Below are positions 55,954 to 64,000 of a stretch of DNA of 64,000 nucleotides, in pieces. The position numbers and the translations under genes are program-made. A model generated the notes under the pieces. That model worked only from the letters and a program-made list of their open reading frames with translations. It did no database searches and was not told the origin of the DNA. The stretch lies in NCBI RefSeq assembly GCF_014174495.1, contig NZ_JACJHR010000051.1:1-64000 (forward strand). Direction: 5' to 3'. Each line of letters begins with the position of its first letter. Within the stretch, counting starts at the first letter, position 1. This stretch comes from Amycolatopsis echigonensis (GTDB lineage: Bacteria > Actinomycetota > Actinomycetes > Mycobacteriales > Pseudonocardiaceae).

Positions 55954-56805
55954 TCAGCCCGCGGTTTCCGACACTTCCGCCTGCGCCGCTTCTTCCTCGG
56001 CGCGCACGCGGTGCCGTCCGGCGCGGTTGGAGCGCAGGATTTTCGCGAGGACCATGTTGAAGGTCAGCGCGATCTCTTGTGCGCCAGGGGAATGCCACTC
56101 GTGGATCGGGCTGCACGCGCCCTGGGCCTGCTGCACCGCGAGCCGGTCCGGGATCGCCGTCGGCATCACCAGCGAGCCGAAGTTCTCGCGCAGCTCCGCG
56201 ACCCGGAACTGGTGCTCGTAGGACCGCACGCGCAGTTTGTTGACCAGCACGCCGATCGGCCGCAGCGCCGGATTGCCGTCCTCGCGGATCCGTTCGATCG
56301 CTTCGAGCGCGCGCTGGGCCCCTGCCACCGCATACATTGTGGGTTCGGTCACAATGAGCGCGCTGTCGGCCGCCACGAGCGCCGATTTGGTGAGCCGGCC
56401 GAGCGACGGCGGGCAGTCGATGATCGCCAGCTCGTACGGGTCCTCGCGCAGCGGATGCTGGTGCAGCTCGTCGAGCGCGCGGGAGAGGTTTTCCAGGCGG
56501 CGGCCGTCGGAGTCGGGTTCGTTGAGCGACTCCAGCTCCTCGGCGCCGACCAGCACGTCGATCTCCTCGCTCCAGACGCTGGGCGCGATGGCGCGTTCGA
56601 GGACGGCCCGCGCGGGCGTCTCGAGCACGTCGGCGAGCGTCGCGTCGGTGAACGGCGGGTCGAGCGAGGTGGTGGCGTTGCCCTGCGGGTCGAGGTCGGC
56701 TACGAGCGTGCGGGTTCCCCTACGCAGAGCGGCCGACGCGATACCGAGCGCGACCGTCGTTTTGCCGACACCACCCTTGAGGCTGAGAACGGCGACCGTG
56801 TGCAC
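55954..56805 (-). CDS. ParA/MinD-like P-loop ATPase
   Basis: 283 residues with the deviant Walker A KGGVGKTT (residues 10-17), the Walker A' LVADLDPQGNAT and the Walker B IIDCPPSLG. The C-terminal end is helical. Typical of ParA-type ATPases that position cargo; no ParB-like partner is nearby, and instead it is paired with nei2. It is therefore an orphan ParA rather than the chromosome-segregation Soj. GTG 56805 is used. Confidence 0.88.
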   Translation of the reverse strand: MHTVAVLSLKGGVGKTTVALGIASAALRRGTRTLVADLDPQGNATTSLDPPFTDATLADVLETPARAVLERAIAPSVWSEEIDVLVGAEELESLNEPDSDGRRLENLSRALDELHQHPLREDPYELAIIDCPPSLGRLTKSALVAADSALIVTEPTMYAVAGAQRALEAIERIREDGNPALRPIGVLVNKLRVRSYEHQFRVAELRENFGSLVMPTAIPDRLAVQQAQGACSPIHEWHSPGAQEIALTFNMVLAKILRSNRAGRHRVRAEEEAAQAEVSETAG

Positions 56806-56917
56806 TCGACACAGCCTACGGGCCGCGCGCCGGGGCGGTAGCCCGGAAGGTGGCGAACGCCGCTGCGGCGCCCACGCGGGTCACGGCAAGTGACCGGCGG
56901 CCATTACCCTGTCGGCC

Positions 56918-57643
56918 ATGAAGACCGACACCGTGGCCGCCCGGGGTTCGGGCGCTGTTCGCCGGGCGCTCGAGGCCGAACTGCGGGCCGCCCGCGCCCG
57001 CGGCGTGGAGCAGCCGGTCGTCGTCGACGTCGGCGGCGGGAGCGGCGGCTGGGCGGTGCCGTTCGCGTCCGCCGGATGCCTGGTCACCGTGGTGGAACCG
57101 AACCCGAACGCGCTCGCGACGCTGCGCCGGCGCGCGGAGGAGGAGGGCGTCTCCGGCCGGATCACGGTGATCGCGGACGACTCCGACGCACTGGCCGCGC
57201 ACATCGAGGCCGGGTCGGCGGACCTGGTGCTGGCGCACGGCCTGCTGGAGGTCGTGGACGAACCGCGAGCGGTGCTCGACGCGCTCGCCACGGCCGTTTC
57301 GCCGGGCGGTGCCGTGTCGGTGCTGGTCGCCAACCGCACCGCGGCCGTGCTGCATCGAGCACTCGCCGGACGGATCTCCGAGGCGCGGCAGCTGATGGAA
57401 GGTCCGGACGGCATCGTCGCGGGGGACACCGTGCTGCGCCGGTACGACAGCGCCGGGCTGACCGATTCGCTCGTGGCGGCCGGCCTGGAGGTCACGCTGC
57501 TGCAGGGCGACCGGGTGGTCTCGGACATCGTGCCGGGCGAGGTCCGCGAGGACGAACTGGCCGAGTTCGAGCTGAGCGCGTCGTCCGTGCCCGCGCTGCG
57601 CGACGTCGCCGGCCGGCTGCACGCGATCGCCCGGCGCGGCTGA
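56918..57643 (+). CDS. Class I SAM-dependent methyltransferase
   Basis: 241 residues with a standard SAM motif I (VVDVGGGSGGWAVPFASAG), an acidic VVEPNPNALATL and LVLAHGLLEVVDEP as motif II/III. The C-terminal region is variable. It is cytoplasmic, and the substrate is unknown. It reads divergently from the ParA-like gene and precedes dinB, an arrangement also seen in other actinobacteria (from memory). Confidence 0.85.
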   Translation: MKTDTVAARGSGAVRRALEAELRAARARGVEQPVVVDVGGGSGGWAVPFASAGCLVTVVEPNPNALATLRRRAEEEGVSGRITVIADDSDALAAHIEAGSADLVLAHGLLEVVDEPRAVLDALATAVSPGGAVSVLVANRTAAVLHRALAGRISEARQLMEGPDGIVAGDTVLRRYDSAGLTDSLVAAGLEVTLLQGDRVVSDIVPGEVREDELAEFELSASSVPALRDVAGRLHAIARRG

Positions 57644-57757
57644 TCCGCTCTTCGCCGTGCGGCAACCGTCCTGGCGAAGGCTTGAGCCACCCGTAAGCGT
57701 GGTCGCCCGGACTCGGGCGCCGGGAATTGTCGATGGCGGCAGGTAGCGTCCGGAGGC

Positions 57758-59005
57758 GTGGGGAGAAACGCCGAACTGCCGAGCGGGATGGCCCGCTACC
57801 GCGTCACCACGGGCGCGACCGAACTGCCGGACGACACCGGCTGCTCGATTCTGCACGTGGACATGGACGCCTTCTTCGTGTCGTGCGAACTGCGCACGCG
57901 GCCGGAGCTGGCGGGCCAGCCGGTGGTCGTGTCCGGCGGCGGCCCGCGCTCGGTCGTCGCCGCGGCGAGCTATCCGGCGCGGCGTTTCGGCGTGCGTTCG
58001 GCCATGCCGTTCGCCACGGCCAAGCGGCTCTGCCCGCAGCTGGTCTGCATCCAGCCGACGCCCGGGCTGTACGGCGAGGTGTCGCGCGGCGTCATGGGGA
58101 TCTTCCGGCAGCTGACGCCGCTGGTCGAGCCGCTGAGCCTGGACGAGGCGTTCCTGGACGTAGGAGGAGCCCTGCGGCGGCTGGGCGCCACTCCGGGCGC
58201 GCTGGGGGCGCGGATTCGGGAACGAGTGCAGGCGGAGCACGGGATCGCGTGCTCGGTCGGCGTCGCGAAGGTGAAATTCGTGGCGAAACTGGCTTCGGGG
58301 ATGGCCAAACCGGACGGGATGGTGATCGTCCCCGCCGCCGAGACGCTGGAGTTCCTGCACCCGCTGCCGGTGTCGGCGCTGTGGGGCGTCGGGAAGCGGA
58401 CCGAGGAACAGCTGCGGCAACACGGCTGGCACACGATCGCGGACGTGGCCGCCACCCCGCCCGCCCGGCTGCGGCGCGCGGTGGGCCGGGCGGTGGGGGA
58501 TCACCTGTGGGCCCTGGCGAACGGCCACGACGACCGGGCGGTGGAACCGGAGTCGGCGGAGAAGTCGATCGGAGCCGAGCACACCTTTGATGTCGACGTC
58601 CTGAACCGCGACGAGCTGAGCCTGGAGCTGCTGCGCCTCTCCGAACGGGTCGGAGCGACGCTCCGGTCGCGCGGGCTGCGCGGCCGGACGGTGTCGATCA
58701 AGGTGCGGTTCGCCGATTTCCGCACGATCACCCGGGCGCGCACCGTGCTTTCCGCGACGGACGTAGCCCGCGACATCCACCGCACGGCGGTCGAGCTGCT
58801 GACCGAGCACGCGCCGACAGGAGCGGTCCGGCTGATCGGGGTGCGCGTGGAAGGCCTGGACACCGGCGACGAGGGGGAGCAGCTGTCGTTCGCGAACGAC
58901 GAGCCCCGCTGGCGAGACGCCGAGGTAGCCGCGGACGTGGCAAGACTGAAGTTCGGCTCGGCAGCGATTCGGCCCGCGTCGCTGCTGTCTCCTCGGGAGG
59001 AATGA
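57758..59005 (+). CDS. dinB: DNA polymerase IV (Y family)
   Basis: A 415-residue translesion polymerase. The catalytic acidic sites are HVDMDAFFVS (Asp35, Asp37) and SLDEAFLDV. YPARRFGVRSAM is the finger region, a KVKFVAKLASGMAKPDG palm-thumb linker follows, and the little-finger domain is from ~260 on. It lacks an obvious beta-clamp motif at the extreme end. GTG 57758 is used; ATG 57788 (MARYRVTTG) is possible. Confidence 0.94.
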   Translation: MGRNAELPSGMARYRVTTGATELPDDTGCSILHVDMDAFFVSCELRTRPELAGQPVVVSGGGPRSVVAAASYPARRFGVRSAMPFATAKRLCPQLVCIQPTPGLYGEVSRGVMGIFRQLTPLVEPLSLDEAFLDVGGALRRLGATPGALGARIRERVQAEHGIACSVGVAKVKFVAKLASGMAKPDGMVIVPAAETLEFLHPLPVSALWGVGKRTEEQLRQHGWHTIADVAATPPARLRRAVGRAVGDHLWALANGHDDRAVEPESAEKSIGAEHTFDVDVLNRDELSLELLRLSERVGATLRSRGLRGRTVSIKVRFADFRTITRARTVLSATDVARDIHRTAVELLTEHAPTGAVRLIGVRVEGLDTGDEGEQLSFANDEPRWRDAEVAADVARLKFGSAAIRPASLLSPREE

Positions 59006-59039
59006 GGGGCTTCCCGCAGTGCGCGGCTGGGCTTTCTGG

Positions 59040-59430
59040 ACGAGGCCGGGTTGCAGGAAAAAGGAGAGGGGGTTCAGCCGGGAGCTAGTGGCTGGGCCTT
59101 CTGGTGAGGCCGACGTATGCCGGGGAGGCAAGGGCAGGTTTGGTCGGGAGGTAGTGGCTGGGCCTTCCGGAGACGCCGGGGTTTGCGAGGGAGCGAGGGC
59201 CGGTTCGGTCAGGCGAGTGCGGCTGTGCGTTGTGGGCGAGGCCAGGAGTTCGCCGGAGAGACGGAAGTGCGTTCGGCCTGGAGGTAGTGGTTGAGCCTTC
59301 TGGTGCGGCCGGGGTTTGCCAGTGAGGCGAGGGCAGGTTCGGTCGGGCGGGTGCGGCTGTGCTTTCCCGGCGAGGCCGGAGTTCGCCGGAGAGACGGGAG
59401 TCGGTTCGGCCAGGAGACTGTGGCTGGAGC
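59040..59430. repeat. Degenerate tandem repeat, ~66-nt unit
   Basis: About six imperfect copies. The phrase (g/c)tagtgg(c/t)tg(g/a)gccttc recurs at about 59086, 59151 and 59285. gtgcggctgtgc with ttcgccggagagacggaag recurs at about 59217 and 59351, giving a 134-nt higher-order period. There is no coding signal; the ORFs it opens have repetitive, low-complexity products. Confidence 0.6.
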
Positions 59431-60115
59431 TTTCTGCGGATGGCTGCCGGGTCGAGCACTGATCCATCGGCGTCCCTGTTGGCGACCGGGCTCGGCATCA
59501 CCACGTGCCGTCCGCCCCCGCTTTGCGGGTCACCTGGCCGCGCGGCCTCTTCGCTGGGAAACCGGCGACGGTGCCGGACTCGTCCGCCTCGACTGGTTCG
59601 TGCGAAATACGCGTAGATGGGCGCTGGCGCGGCGATCGGTGTCCGAACCCGGTTGTGGGACCGCCGCTGGAATAGGGGTCCGGCGGTCGCGCTGAGTTAT
59701 CGGGCTGCGGGGTGTTCGTGCGGTGGGCGATTGCCGAGCTCGGTGATGGTCAGGTGAATGAGTGGCGGACGGTATCGATCGGCGGAAGATCCTCCCCGCG
59801 TGGGGCATCGGCAGGGCGGGTGGCCGGTGCGGAGACGCTTTCTCTCCGTCACGAGGGACCCCGCGCGGGGGAGGCCGACGGGGCGACGAAGGGGTCTGGA
59901 CTGCGCCGATGGGGGTGACTTCGGTCGCGGTGACGCACTGTCAACCCGCGTGGGGCGGGATTTCCCCCGATTCGATCATTTCCGGATCGGGGATCGGGTA
60001 GTCGGACGAGCGCGGGGCTCGTATCCTGGACAGTGCCACCCCGCCTGGGGTTGGCTGTTGGGTCCAGGACGTTGCGCGGCCCGGCGCCCGCGACAGCTGT
60101 GCCGGAGGAGGAAAG
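59431..60115. other. 685-nt gap before the DUF3040 gene
   Basis: No convincing gene. Near the 3' end a tatcct -10-like hexamer at 60020-60025 probably drives the DUF3040 gene. Short GC-rich symmetrical phrases such as ccccgcgtgggg occur at 59797, 59862 and 59944, irregularly spaced. Confidence 0.5.
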
Positions 60116-60520
60116 ATGCCACTCTCCGAGCATGAGCAGCGGCTGCTCGACCAGATCGAGCGCGAGCTCTATGCCGAGGACCCCAAGTTCGCATCCACGG
60201 TGCGAGGCACCCGGTTGCGCCGACCCGCGCGCCGTCGGCGCATCCAGGGGATCGCCCTGTTCGTGGCGGGCGTCGCGCTGCTGGTGCTCGGCGTGGTGAT
60301 CCCGGTGCTGCGGGTCGCCGACGTACCGGTGGTCAGCGTGCTCGGGTTCCTCGTGATGTTCTTCGGGGTCATGATGGCCGTGACGTCGCTGCGCCACAGC
60401 GACGCGGGCGGTGCGAACAGCCATGACGACGGAGGCGGCGGGGGGAAGCAATCCGGCCGCAAGAGCTCCTTCACGCAGCGCATGGAGGAACGTTTCCGCC
60501 AGCGCTTCGAAGGCCAATAG
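60116..60520 (+). CDS. DUF3040 membrane protein
   Basis: 134 residues with the DUF3040 N terminus MPLSEHEQRLLDQIERELYAEDPKFAS, two TM helices (IALFVAGVALLVLGVVIPVL and VVSVLGFLVMFFGVMMAVTSL) and a polar, Gly-rich then basic tail. DUF3040 genes lie near dinB and the mraZ/division region in actinobacteria. The function is not known. A ggaggagg SD precedes ATG 60116. Confidence 0.92.
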   Translation: MPLSEHEQRLLDQIERELYAEDPKFASTVRGTRLRRPARRRRIQGIALFVAGVALLVLGVVIPVLRVADVPVVSVLGFLVMFFGVMMAVTSLRHSDAGGANSHDDGGGGGKQSGRKSSFTQRMEERFRQRFEGQ

Positions 60521-60529
60521 CACGTCGGC

Positions 60530-60567
60530 GAATCCGCGCTTCTCCCCTCGGGGCGGAGCGCGGATTC
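60530..60567 (+). terminator. DUF3040 terminator hairpin
   Basis: Arms gaatccgcgct (60530-60540) and agcgcggattc (60557-60567) are perfectly complementary, with an inner cccc/gggg helix in the loop. It lies 10 nt after the stop. Confidence 0.75.
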
Positions 60568-61083
60568 TCGTGCGCGGGCACGGGCTGCACCGTCTAGCGG
60601 TGCACGGCCACAGCGGTGGACGGGCCAAGCGGCTCGCTAGGGCGCGCGAAGCACTCCGGAGGCGTGGGCGCGCGACCGGAGTCTGACCCGCACGTCCCAG
60701 TTCGTGCGGCCGACACACCAGTCGTTGCTGTAGCGCTGCCAGGTCGCGGCCTCGGCGATGTTGCGAGTTCGACAAGTCCCAGCGGATCGGACGGCGTCTC
60801 GCGGCACCGGCGCTTGCGGCCGCCCCGGAACTCCTTCCGCCGCCCGGTTACCGGGGCCAGGTCCGGCTGGCCTGGATCGCCACGTGCCGCTGTCGGATGT
60901 CCTCGACGGGGTGTCTTCGGAGCGGAGTCCATCCGGTCGGGCACTCCGCCGGGGCGGCAGGCTCCGTGGTGCGAGTTCGGCAAGCCGCAGGCGGTTTCCG
61001 GCAAGCCGCGGCAAGTCAGGGTTCGCTGACCAGCCGCGGCTCAAACCTGCCCGGAGATCTGGCCTGATCCCTGCTCCCGAAGC
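60568..61083. other. 516-nt gap after the DUF3040 gene
   Basis: I see no supported gene. Frames on both strands are open but have Arg/Pro/Gly-rich products without homology to anything I recognise. The left end is hairpin DNA; the right end runs into the convergent transglutaminase gene. Confidence 0.5.
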
Positions 61084-63642
61084 TCACCGCCGTCGGCGAA
61101 GCACTGATCGGGGGAACAACCGTCCTCGCATCGACAGCGGAGCAGTCCGGCGCAGGCTCTCCCGCAGCTGCCCGAAGGCGGGCTCCAGCGCTGGATCCGG
61201 TGCCTCCTCGTCGCTGTACCAGCTGCGTTCCACCGCGCCCAGCACAGTGCGCAAAGCGTCCCGGCCCGAATCGTCCAGGCGGTGGCGTTCGGCGATCTTT
61301 CCGCCGGCCACGCGGACCGTGTCGCTGTCGGAGATCGGCAGGTCCCGGTCCGCGCATTCGGCTTTCAGTTCGCGCCAGGCCGCGTCGGCCGCGCCGGTGG
61401 AGTGCGTCGCGATCGTCTGCAGGTGGCGGCGGCGCACCAGGTCCCGGATCGCGGCGGGGCCGCCCGTCGCGGCGAGGACCAGGACCACCACCGCGGCGAA
61501 CCACCACGACACGGTCCCGGCCAGCAGGCCGAGCGCGGCGACCAGCAGGACGGCCCCGGTCAGCGGCAGCCACAAGGCGGCCAGATGCAGCGGAGTCGGG
61601 GTGGTGACGGGGTTTCTGACGAGCACGTTCCCGTCCGGCGTGGCCCCGGGCGGGACGCCGGAGGGGGCCGTGCCGGGACGAGCGCGGCGGCGCAGGAAGT
61701 ACGACGTGGCCACGGCCGCGGCGCCCAGGACCGCCAGCGCCAAGGCCAGCCAGACCAGCCAGCTGTCGTCCGGGGTGGTGTCGGCGGGAGCGGCCGGGGC
61801 GGCCTGGTCGTGGGCCTTGTCGGTCGACGCGCCGGTGGACGGGGAGGCGGAGCGCGGGGCCGTCGGCAGGTCGTCGGTCGCGTTGGGCTGCTGCGGGTTC
61901 TGGGTGTTCTGCTGCAGGTACGGCGGGACGATGCCGCGTCCGTCGGCGAGCGGGGTCGGGTCGAAGCTGACCCAGCCCTTGTCCCCGAAGTACGCCTCGA
62001 CCCACGCGTGCGCGTCCTGCGAGCTGATCGACTGGTAGTCGCCCTTGGACACGCCCGGGGTGAAGCCGATCGCGACGCGCGCGGGGATGTGCGCGACCCG
62101 CAGCATCACCGCCATCGCCGACGCGTATTGCTCGCAGTAGCCCCGTTTTCCCTTGAGGATGAAGTCGGCGAGAGCGTCGGCGTCGGTGGCGTCGGCGGTC
62201 TTCGTGTCGTACACGAAACCGTTCTGCGCGCTGAAGTACTGCCACAGCGCGGTGGCCCGGTCGAAGTTGTTCGTCTTGCCCGCGGTCAGCTGTTCGGTCA
62301 GCGCGGTGACTCGCTTGTCGACCTGGCCGATCCGCGTGTACAGCGCGGGAATCTCGTCGGACTTCGGTTCCGCGTCGCGCAGTTCCGCGGCGGTCGGCTC
62401 CTTGAGCGACGCGGTTTCCACATAGGACGGTGCGGGTTCGCTCGTCGTGGTGAACACCGAGCCGCTGACCCGGTCGTACAGCCACTGCGGCGGCACGCCC
62501 CGGAGCGCGCGGGGGGCGCCGTAGATCGGCAGCCAGTTGTCGACCCAGCGCGTCGGCTGGATCTGGATCTGCCGCGACACCCCGGTGCCGTCGTCGCCGG
62601 GCGCGGCGGGCAGCGTGCTGTTCGCGAGCACGCCGGTCTGCGCCTGGCCGCCGGCGCGCAGGCCCCAGCCCTTGTTCGGGGTGTAGGTGTCCAAAGTGAA
62701 CGCGCGCAGCAGCCGCCGGTCCGAGCCGAGGCCGCGGACCTGGAACAGTTCGGTGTTCTGGCCCTGATCCAGCAGTCCGCGCAGCTGCGTGAACGGCGCG
62801 ATGCCGAATCCGCCGGTCCCGTCGCCGTCGCCGCCCGGGCCGGAGCCGAACGGGATCTTGCCGACCGTGCCGACCACGGTGATCCCGCCGCCCAGCAGGC
62901 CGAGCACGATCGCCGAGCTGACCACCGCGACCGGGGCCTGCATGAGCCGCAGCGTGCCGCCGGACCCGGGCGCGTCGCGGTTGCGCCAGCGGCGGTGCCG
63001 GTGGTTGCCGTCGATCGCGAGCAGGCAGGCGAAAGATCCGGCGCCGAGCACGAACGTCCACCACGGCATCAGTTCGTCGGACAGCGCCGCGGGCACCGCG
63101 TACACGCAGAGCAGCACGAGCCCGGTCGCCGCGGGCGCGGCGGCGGCGACCGCGAGCGTGTCGACCAGCACCGCGACCAGGCCGATGGCGATCGTGACCA
63201 GGCACAGGATCGGCTGTGTGCTGTCGACCGGCGGGAGACCGGTCCGGATCTGCTGTGCCGCGGCGGTGAGCGTGGCCTGCAGTTCGCCGAAAGCGGTGGG
63301 GCCGGGGAAGATCGTGAGCACGCCCTGCGTCGTGAACGCCCCGGTGATGAGGAACAGCAGCACGAGCAGCTGGCCGAAACCGGCGACGACGGTCGGCGCG
63401 CGCAGCGACCGCAGCGCCAGCCCGGTTCCCGCGACCAGCACGACGGCCACGACGAGGTACCCGAACCAGGCCCAGCCGGAGACGACGCTGGTCAGCGACG
63501 TGGCCGCGCACAGCGTCGCGAGCCCGGCGGCGATCGGCGGCAGCACGCTGCTCCGCCACGCGGGCGGGGGATCGGTCGGCTGCGGCGCAGGAGTGTGCGG
63601 GATCGGCGGCGCGCTGGACGGACGGGGAGCGGTGGTGGTCAT
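61084..63642 (-). CDS. TgpA-type membrane transglutaminase-like protein
   Basis: 852 residues. The N-terminal ~230 residues form six to seven TM helices. The extracytoplasmic transglutaminase-like domain carries the triad Cys503 (GKRGYCEQYASAM), His545 (DAHAWVEAYF) and Asp561 (FDPTP). A Pro/Ser/Thr linker, two more TM helices and a cytoplasmic helical tail follow (DUF4129-like region ending in SWYSDEEAPDP). Partners of this family are DUF58 and MoxR ATPase genes; a DUF58 gene lies just upstream. It is probably a wall- or protein-modifying enzyme. Confidence 0.9.
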   Translation of the reverse strand: MTTTAPRPSSAPPIPHTPAPQPTDPPPAWRSSVLPPIAAGLATLCAATSLTSVVSGWAWFGYLVVAVVLVAGTGLALRSLRAPTVVAGFGQLLVLLFLITGAFTTQGVLTIFPGPTAFGELQATLTAAAQQIRTGLPPVDSTQPILCLVTIAIGLVAVLVDTLAVAAAAPAATGLVLLCVYAVPAALSDELMPWWTFVLGAGSFACLLAIDGNHRHRRWRNRDAPGSGGTLRLMQAPVAVVSSAIVLGLLGGGITVVGTVGKIPFGSGPGGDGDGTGGFGIAPFTQLRGLLDQGQNTELFQVRGLGSDRRLLRAFTLDTYTPNKGWGLRAGGQAQTGVLANSTLPAAPGDDGTGVSRQIQIQPTRWVDNWLPIYGAPRALRGVPPQWLYDRVSGSVFTTTSEPAPSYVETASLKEPTAAELRDAEPKSDEIPALYTRIGQVDKRVTALTEQLTAGKTNNFDRATALWQYFSAQNGFVYDTKTADATDADALADFILKGKRGYCEQYASAMAVMLRVAHIPARVAIGFTPGVSKGDYQSISSQDAHAWVEAYFGDKGWVSFDPTPLADGRGIVPPYLQQNTQNPQQPNATDDLPTAPRSASPSTGASTDKAHDQAAPAAPADTTPDDSWLVWLALALAVLGAAAVATSYFLRRRARPGTAPSGVPPGATPDGNVLVRNPVTTPTPLHLAALWLPLTGAVLLVAALGLLAGTVSWWFAAVVVLVLAATGGPAAIRDLVRRRHLQTIATHSTGAADAAWRELKAECADRDLPISDSDTVRVAGGKIAERHRLDDSGRDALRTVLGAVERSWYSDEEAPDPALEPAFGQLRESLRRTAPLSMRGRLFPRSVLRRRR

Positions 63643-63706
63643 CGATTCCCCCTGCGAGCTGGGCCGTTCCGGAGGGAACAGGCGTGCGCGACGGCAGTCA
63701 GCGGGT

Positions 63707-64000
63707 TCATCGCGTCCCGCCGATCACGGTCGACCGGTGGGTGCCCGCGCGGCACAGCAGCCCCCACACCTCGGGCATCGGCGTCTGCGGACCGGCCACC
63801 ACGACGCCCCATCCGGCCCCGCGCAGCAGCTCCGCCGATTCCTCGGTCGCCGCGGCGAGGTGGTCCGGCGAGGCCGAACCCGCCCAGGCCGGGGTGTCCA
63901 AAAGGACGGCGAGGCTGCGGACTCCGCGCGCCCGGTACCGCGCCAGCTCGTGCACCGATTCCGCGCTCACCGTGCCCAGGATCGCGATCAGTTCCTGTCC
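63707..64000 (-). CDS. DUF58 family protein, 3' part only
   Basis: The minus-strand frame continues past the right edge without a stop, so only the C-terminal ~97 residues are visible: GQELIAILGTVSAESVHELA, then SLAVLLDTPAWAG. This is the end of an actinobacterial DUF58 protein, which usually sits between a MoxR ATPase and a TgpA-type transglutaminase. The transglutaminase gene starts 64 nt downstream, supporting an operon. Confidence 0.75.
   Translation of the reverse strand, partial: GQELIAILGTVSAESVHELARYRARGVRSLAVLLDTPAWAGSASPDHLAAATEESAELLRGAGWGVVVAGPQTPMPEVWGLLCRAGTHRSTVIGGTR

Noticed and set aside
56816..59467. 883-residue minus-strand open frame
   Set aside because: Runs antisense across the methyltransferase and dinB genes; high GC keeps stops rare.
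59789..59960. Short ccccgcgtgggg-like strings resembling type I-E CRISPR repeat cores
   Set aside because: Copies are irregularly spaced, differ in flanks, and have no spacers or cas genes.
60594..61004. 136-residue minus-strand frame after the DUF3040 gene
   Set aside because: Low-complexity Pro/Arg product without start signal; overlapping frames on the other strand are equally open.

Overview
The window is 64 kb of very high-GC chromosome with frequent GTG and TTG starts. Gene content and order (infB-DUF503-rbfA-DHH phosphatase-truB-ribF, rpsO-pnp-M16 peptidase-dapB, thyX, dapA-RNase J, ftsK, rimO-pgsA-cinA-clgR-pspA-pspM) are those of an actinomycete. The style of the proteins and the palindromic, repeat-rich intergenic regions suggest Pseudonocardiaceae, most likely an Amycolatopsis-like organism. 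This is a judgement from gene order and composition, not from a database search. No mobile element, rRNA, tRNA, CRISPR array or biosynthetic cluster is visible. It reads as conserved core chromosome.

Layout. 1-4.3 kb: IF2 (5' end outside the window), a DUF503 protein, ribosome-binding factor A and a lipoprotein esterase. 4.3-11.2 kb: an RNA-methyltransferase-like protein facing a DHH phosphoesterase, then MATE and MFS exporters and a PhzF enzyme, separated by repeat-rich gaps. 11.2-19.9 kb: truB, ribF, a small HTH protein, thpR, rpsO-pnp with its structured leader, an M16 peptidase, dapB and a TPR-like membrane protein. 19.9-26.6 kb: small membrane proteins, a GNAT, an AlkX-type DNA glycosylase, a five-copy palindrome array, a ribbon-helix-helix/DUF4097 pair and thyX. 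26.7-38.8 kb: Nramp transporter, Ser/Thr kinase, dapA-rnj, a small unannotated ORF, EamA exporter, WrbA-like flavoprotein, PlsC-like acyltransferase, ftsK, a lipoprotein and argA.

39-50.7 kb: an OafA-type acyltransferase, a 1403-residue protein with one decayed and three intact CbxX-type AAA+ modules, rimO-pgsA-cinA, and the envelope-stress set clgR / pspA / pspM. A ClgR-box-like site and an ECF-type promoter are readable here. 51-64 kb: an allophanate-hydrolase-like protein that seems to have lost its catalytic residues, pyrD, a GNAT, a structured low-GC block that I cannot assign, a ParA-like ATPase with Nei2, a methyltransferase, dinB, a DUF3040 membrane protein, a TgpA-type transglutaminase and the end of a DUF58 protein.

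How the genes work together. Translation and RNA metabolism dominate the first third: IF2, RbfA, TruB, uS15, PNPase and later RNase J. Lysine/peptidoglycan precursor supply (dapB, dapA), thymidylate (thyX) and pyrimidine (pyrD) genes are interspersed. Genome maintenance is represented by ftsK, the AlkX-like glycosylase, Nei2 and DinB. No single undescribed system is unmistakable. The best leads are the palindrome array (22887-23313), the structured block at 54946-55086, the multi-AAA protein, the decayed amidase fused to an intact C-terminal domain, and the phased operator-like triplet upstream of the ribbon-helix-helix gene.
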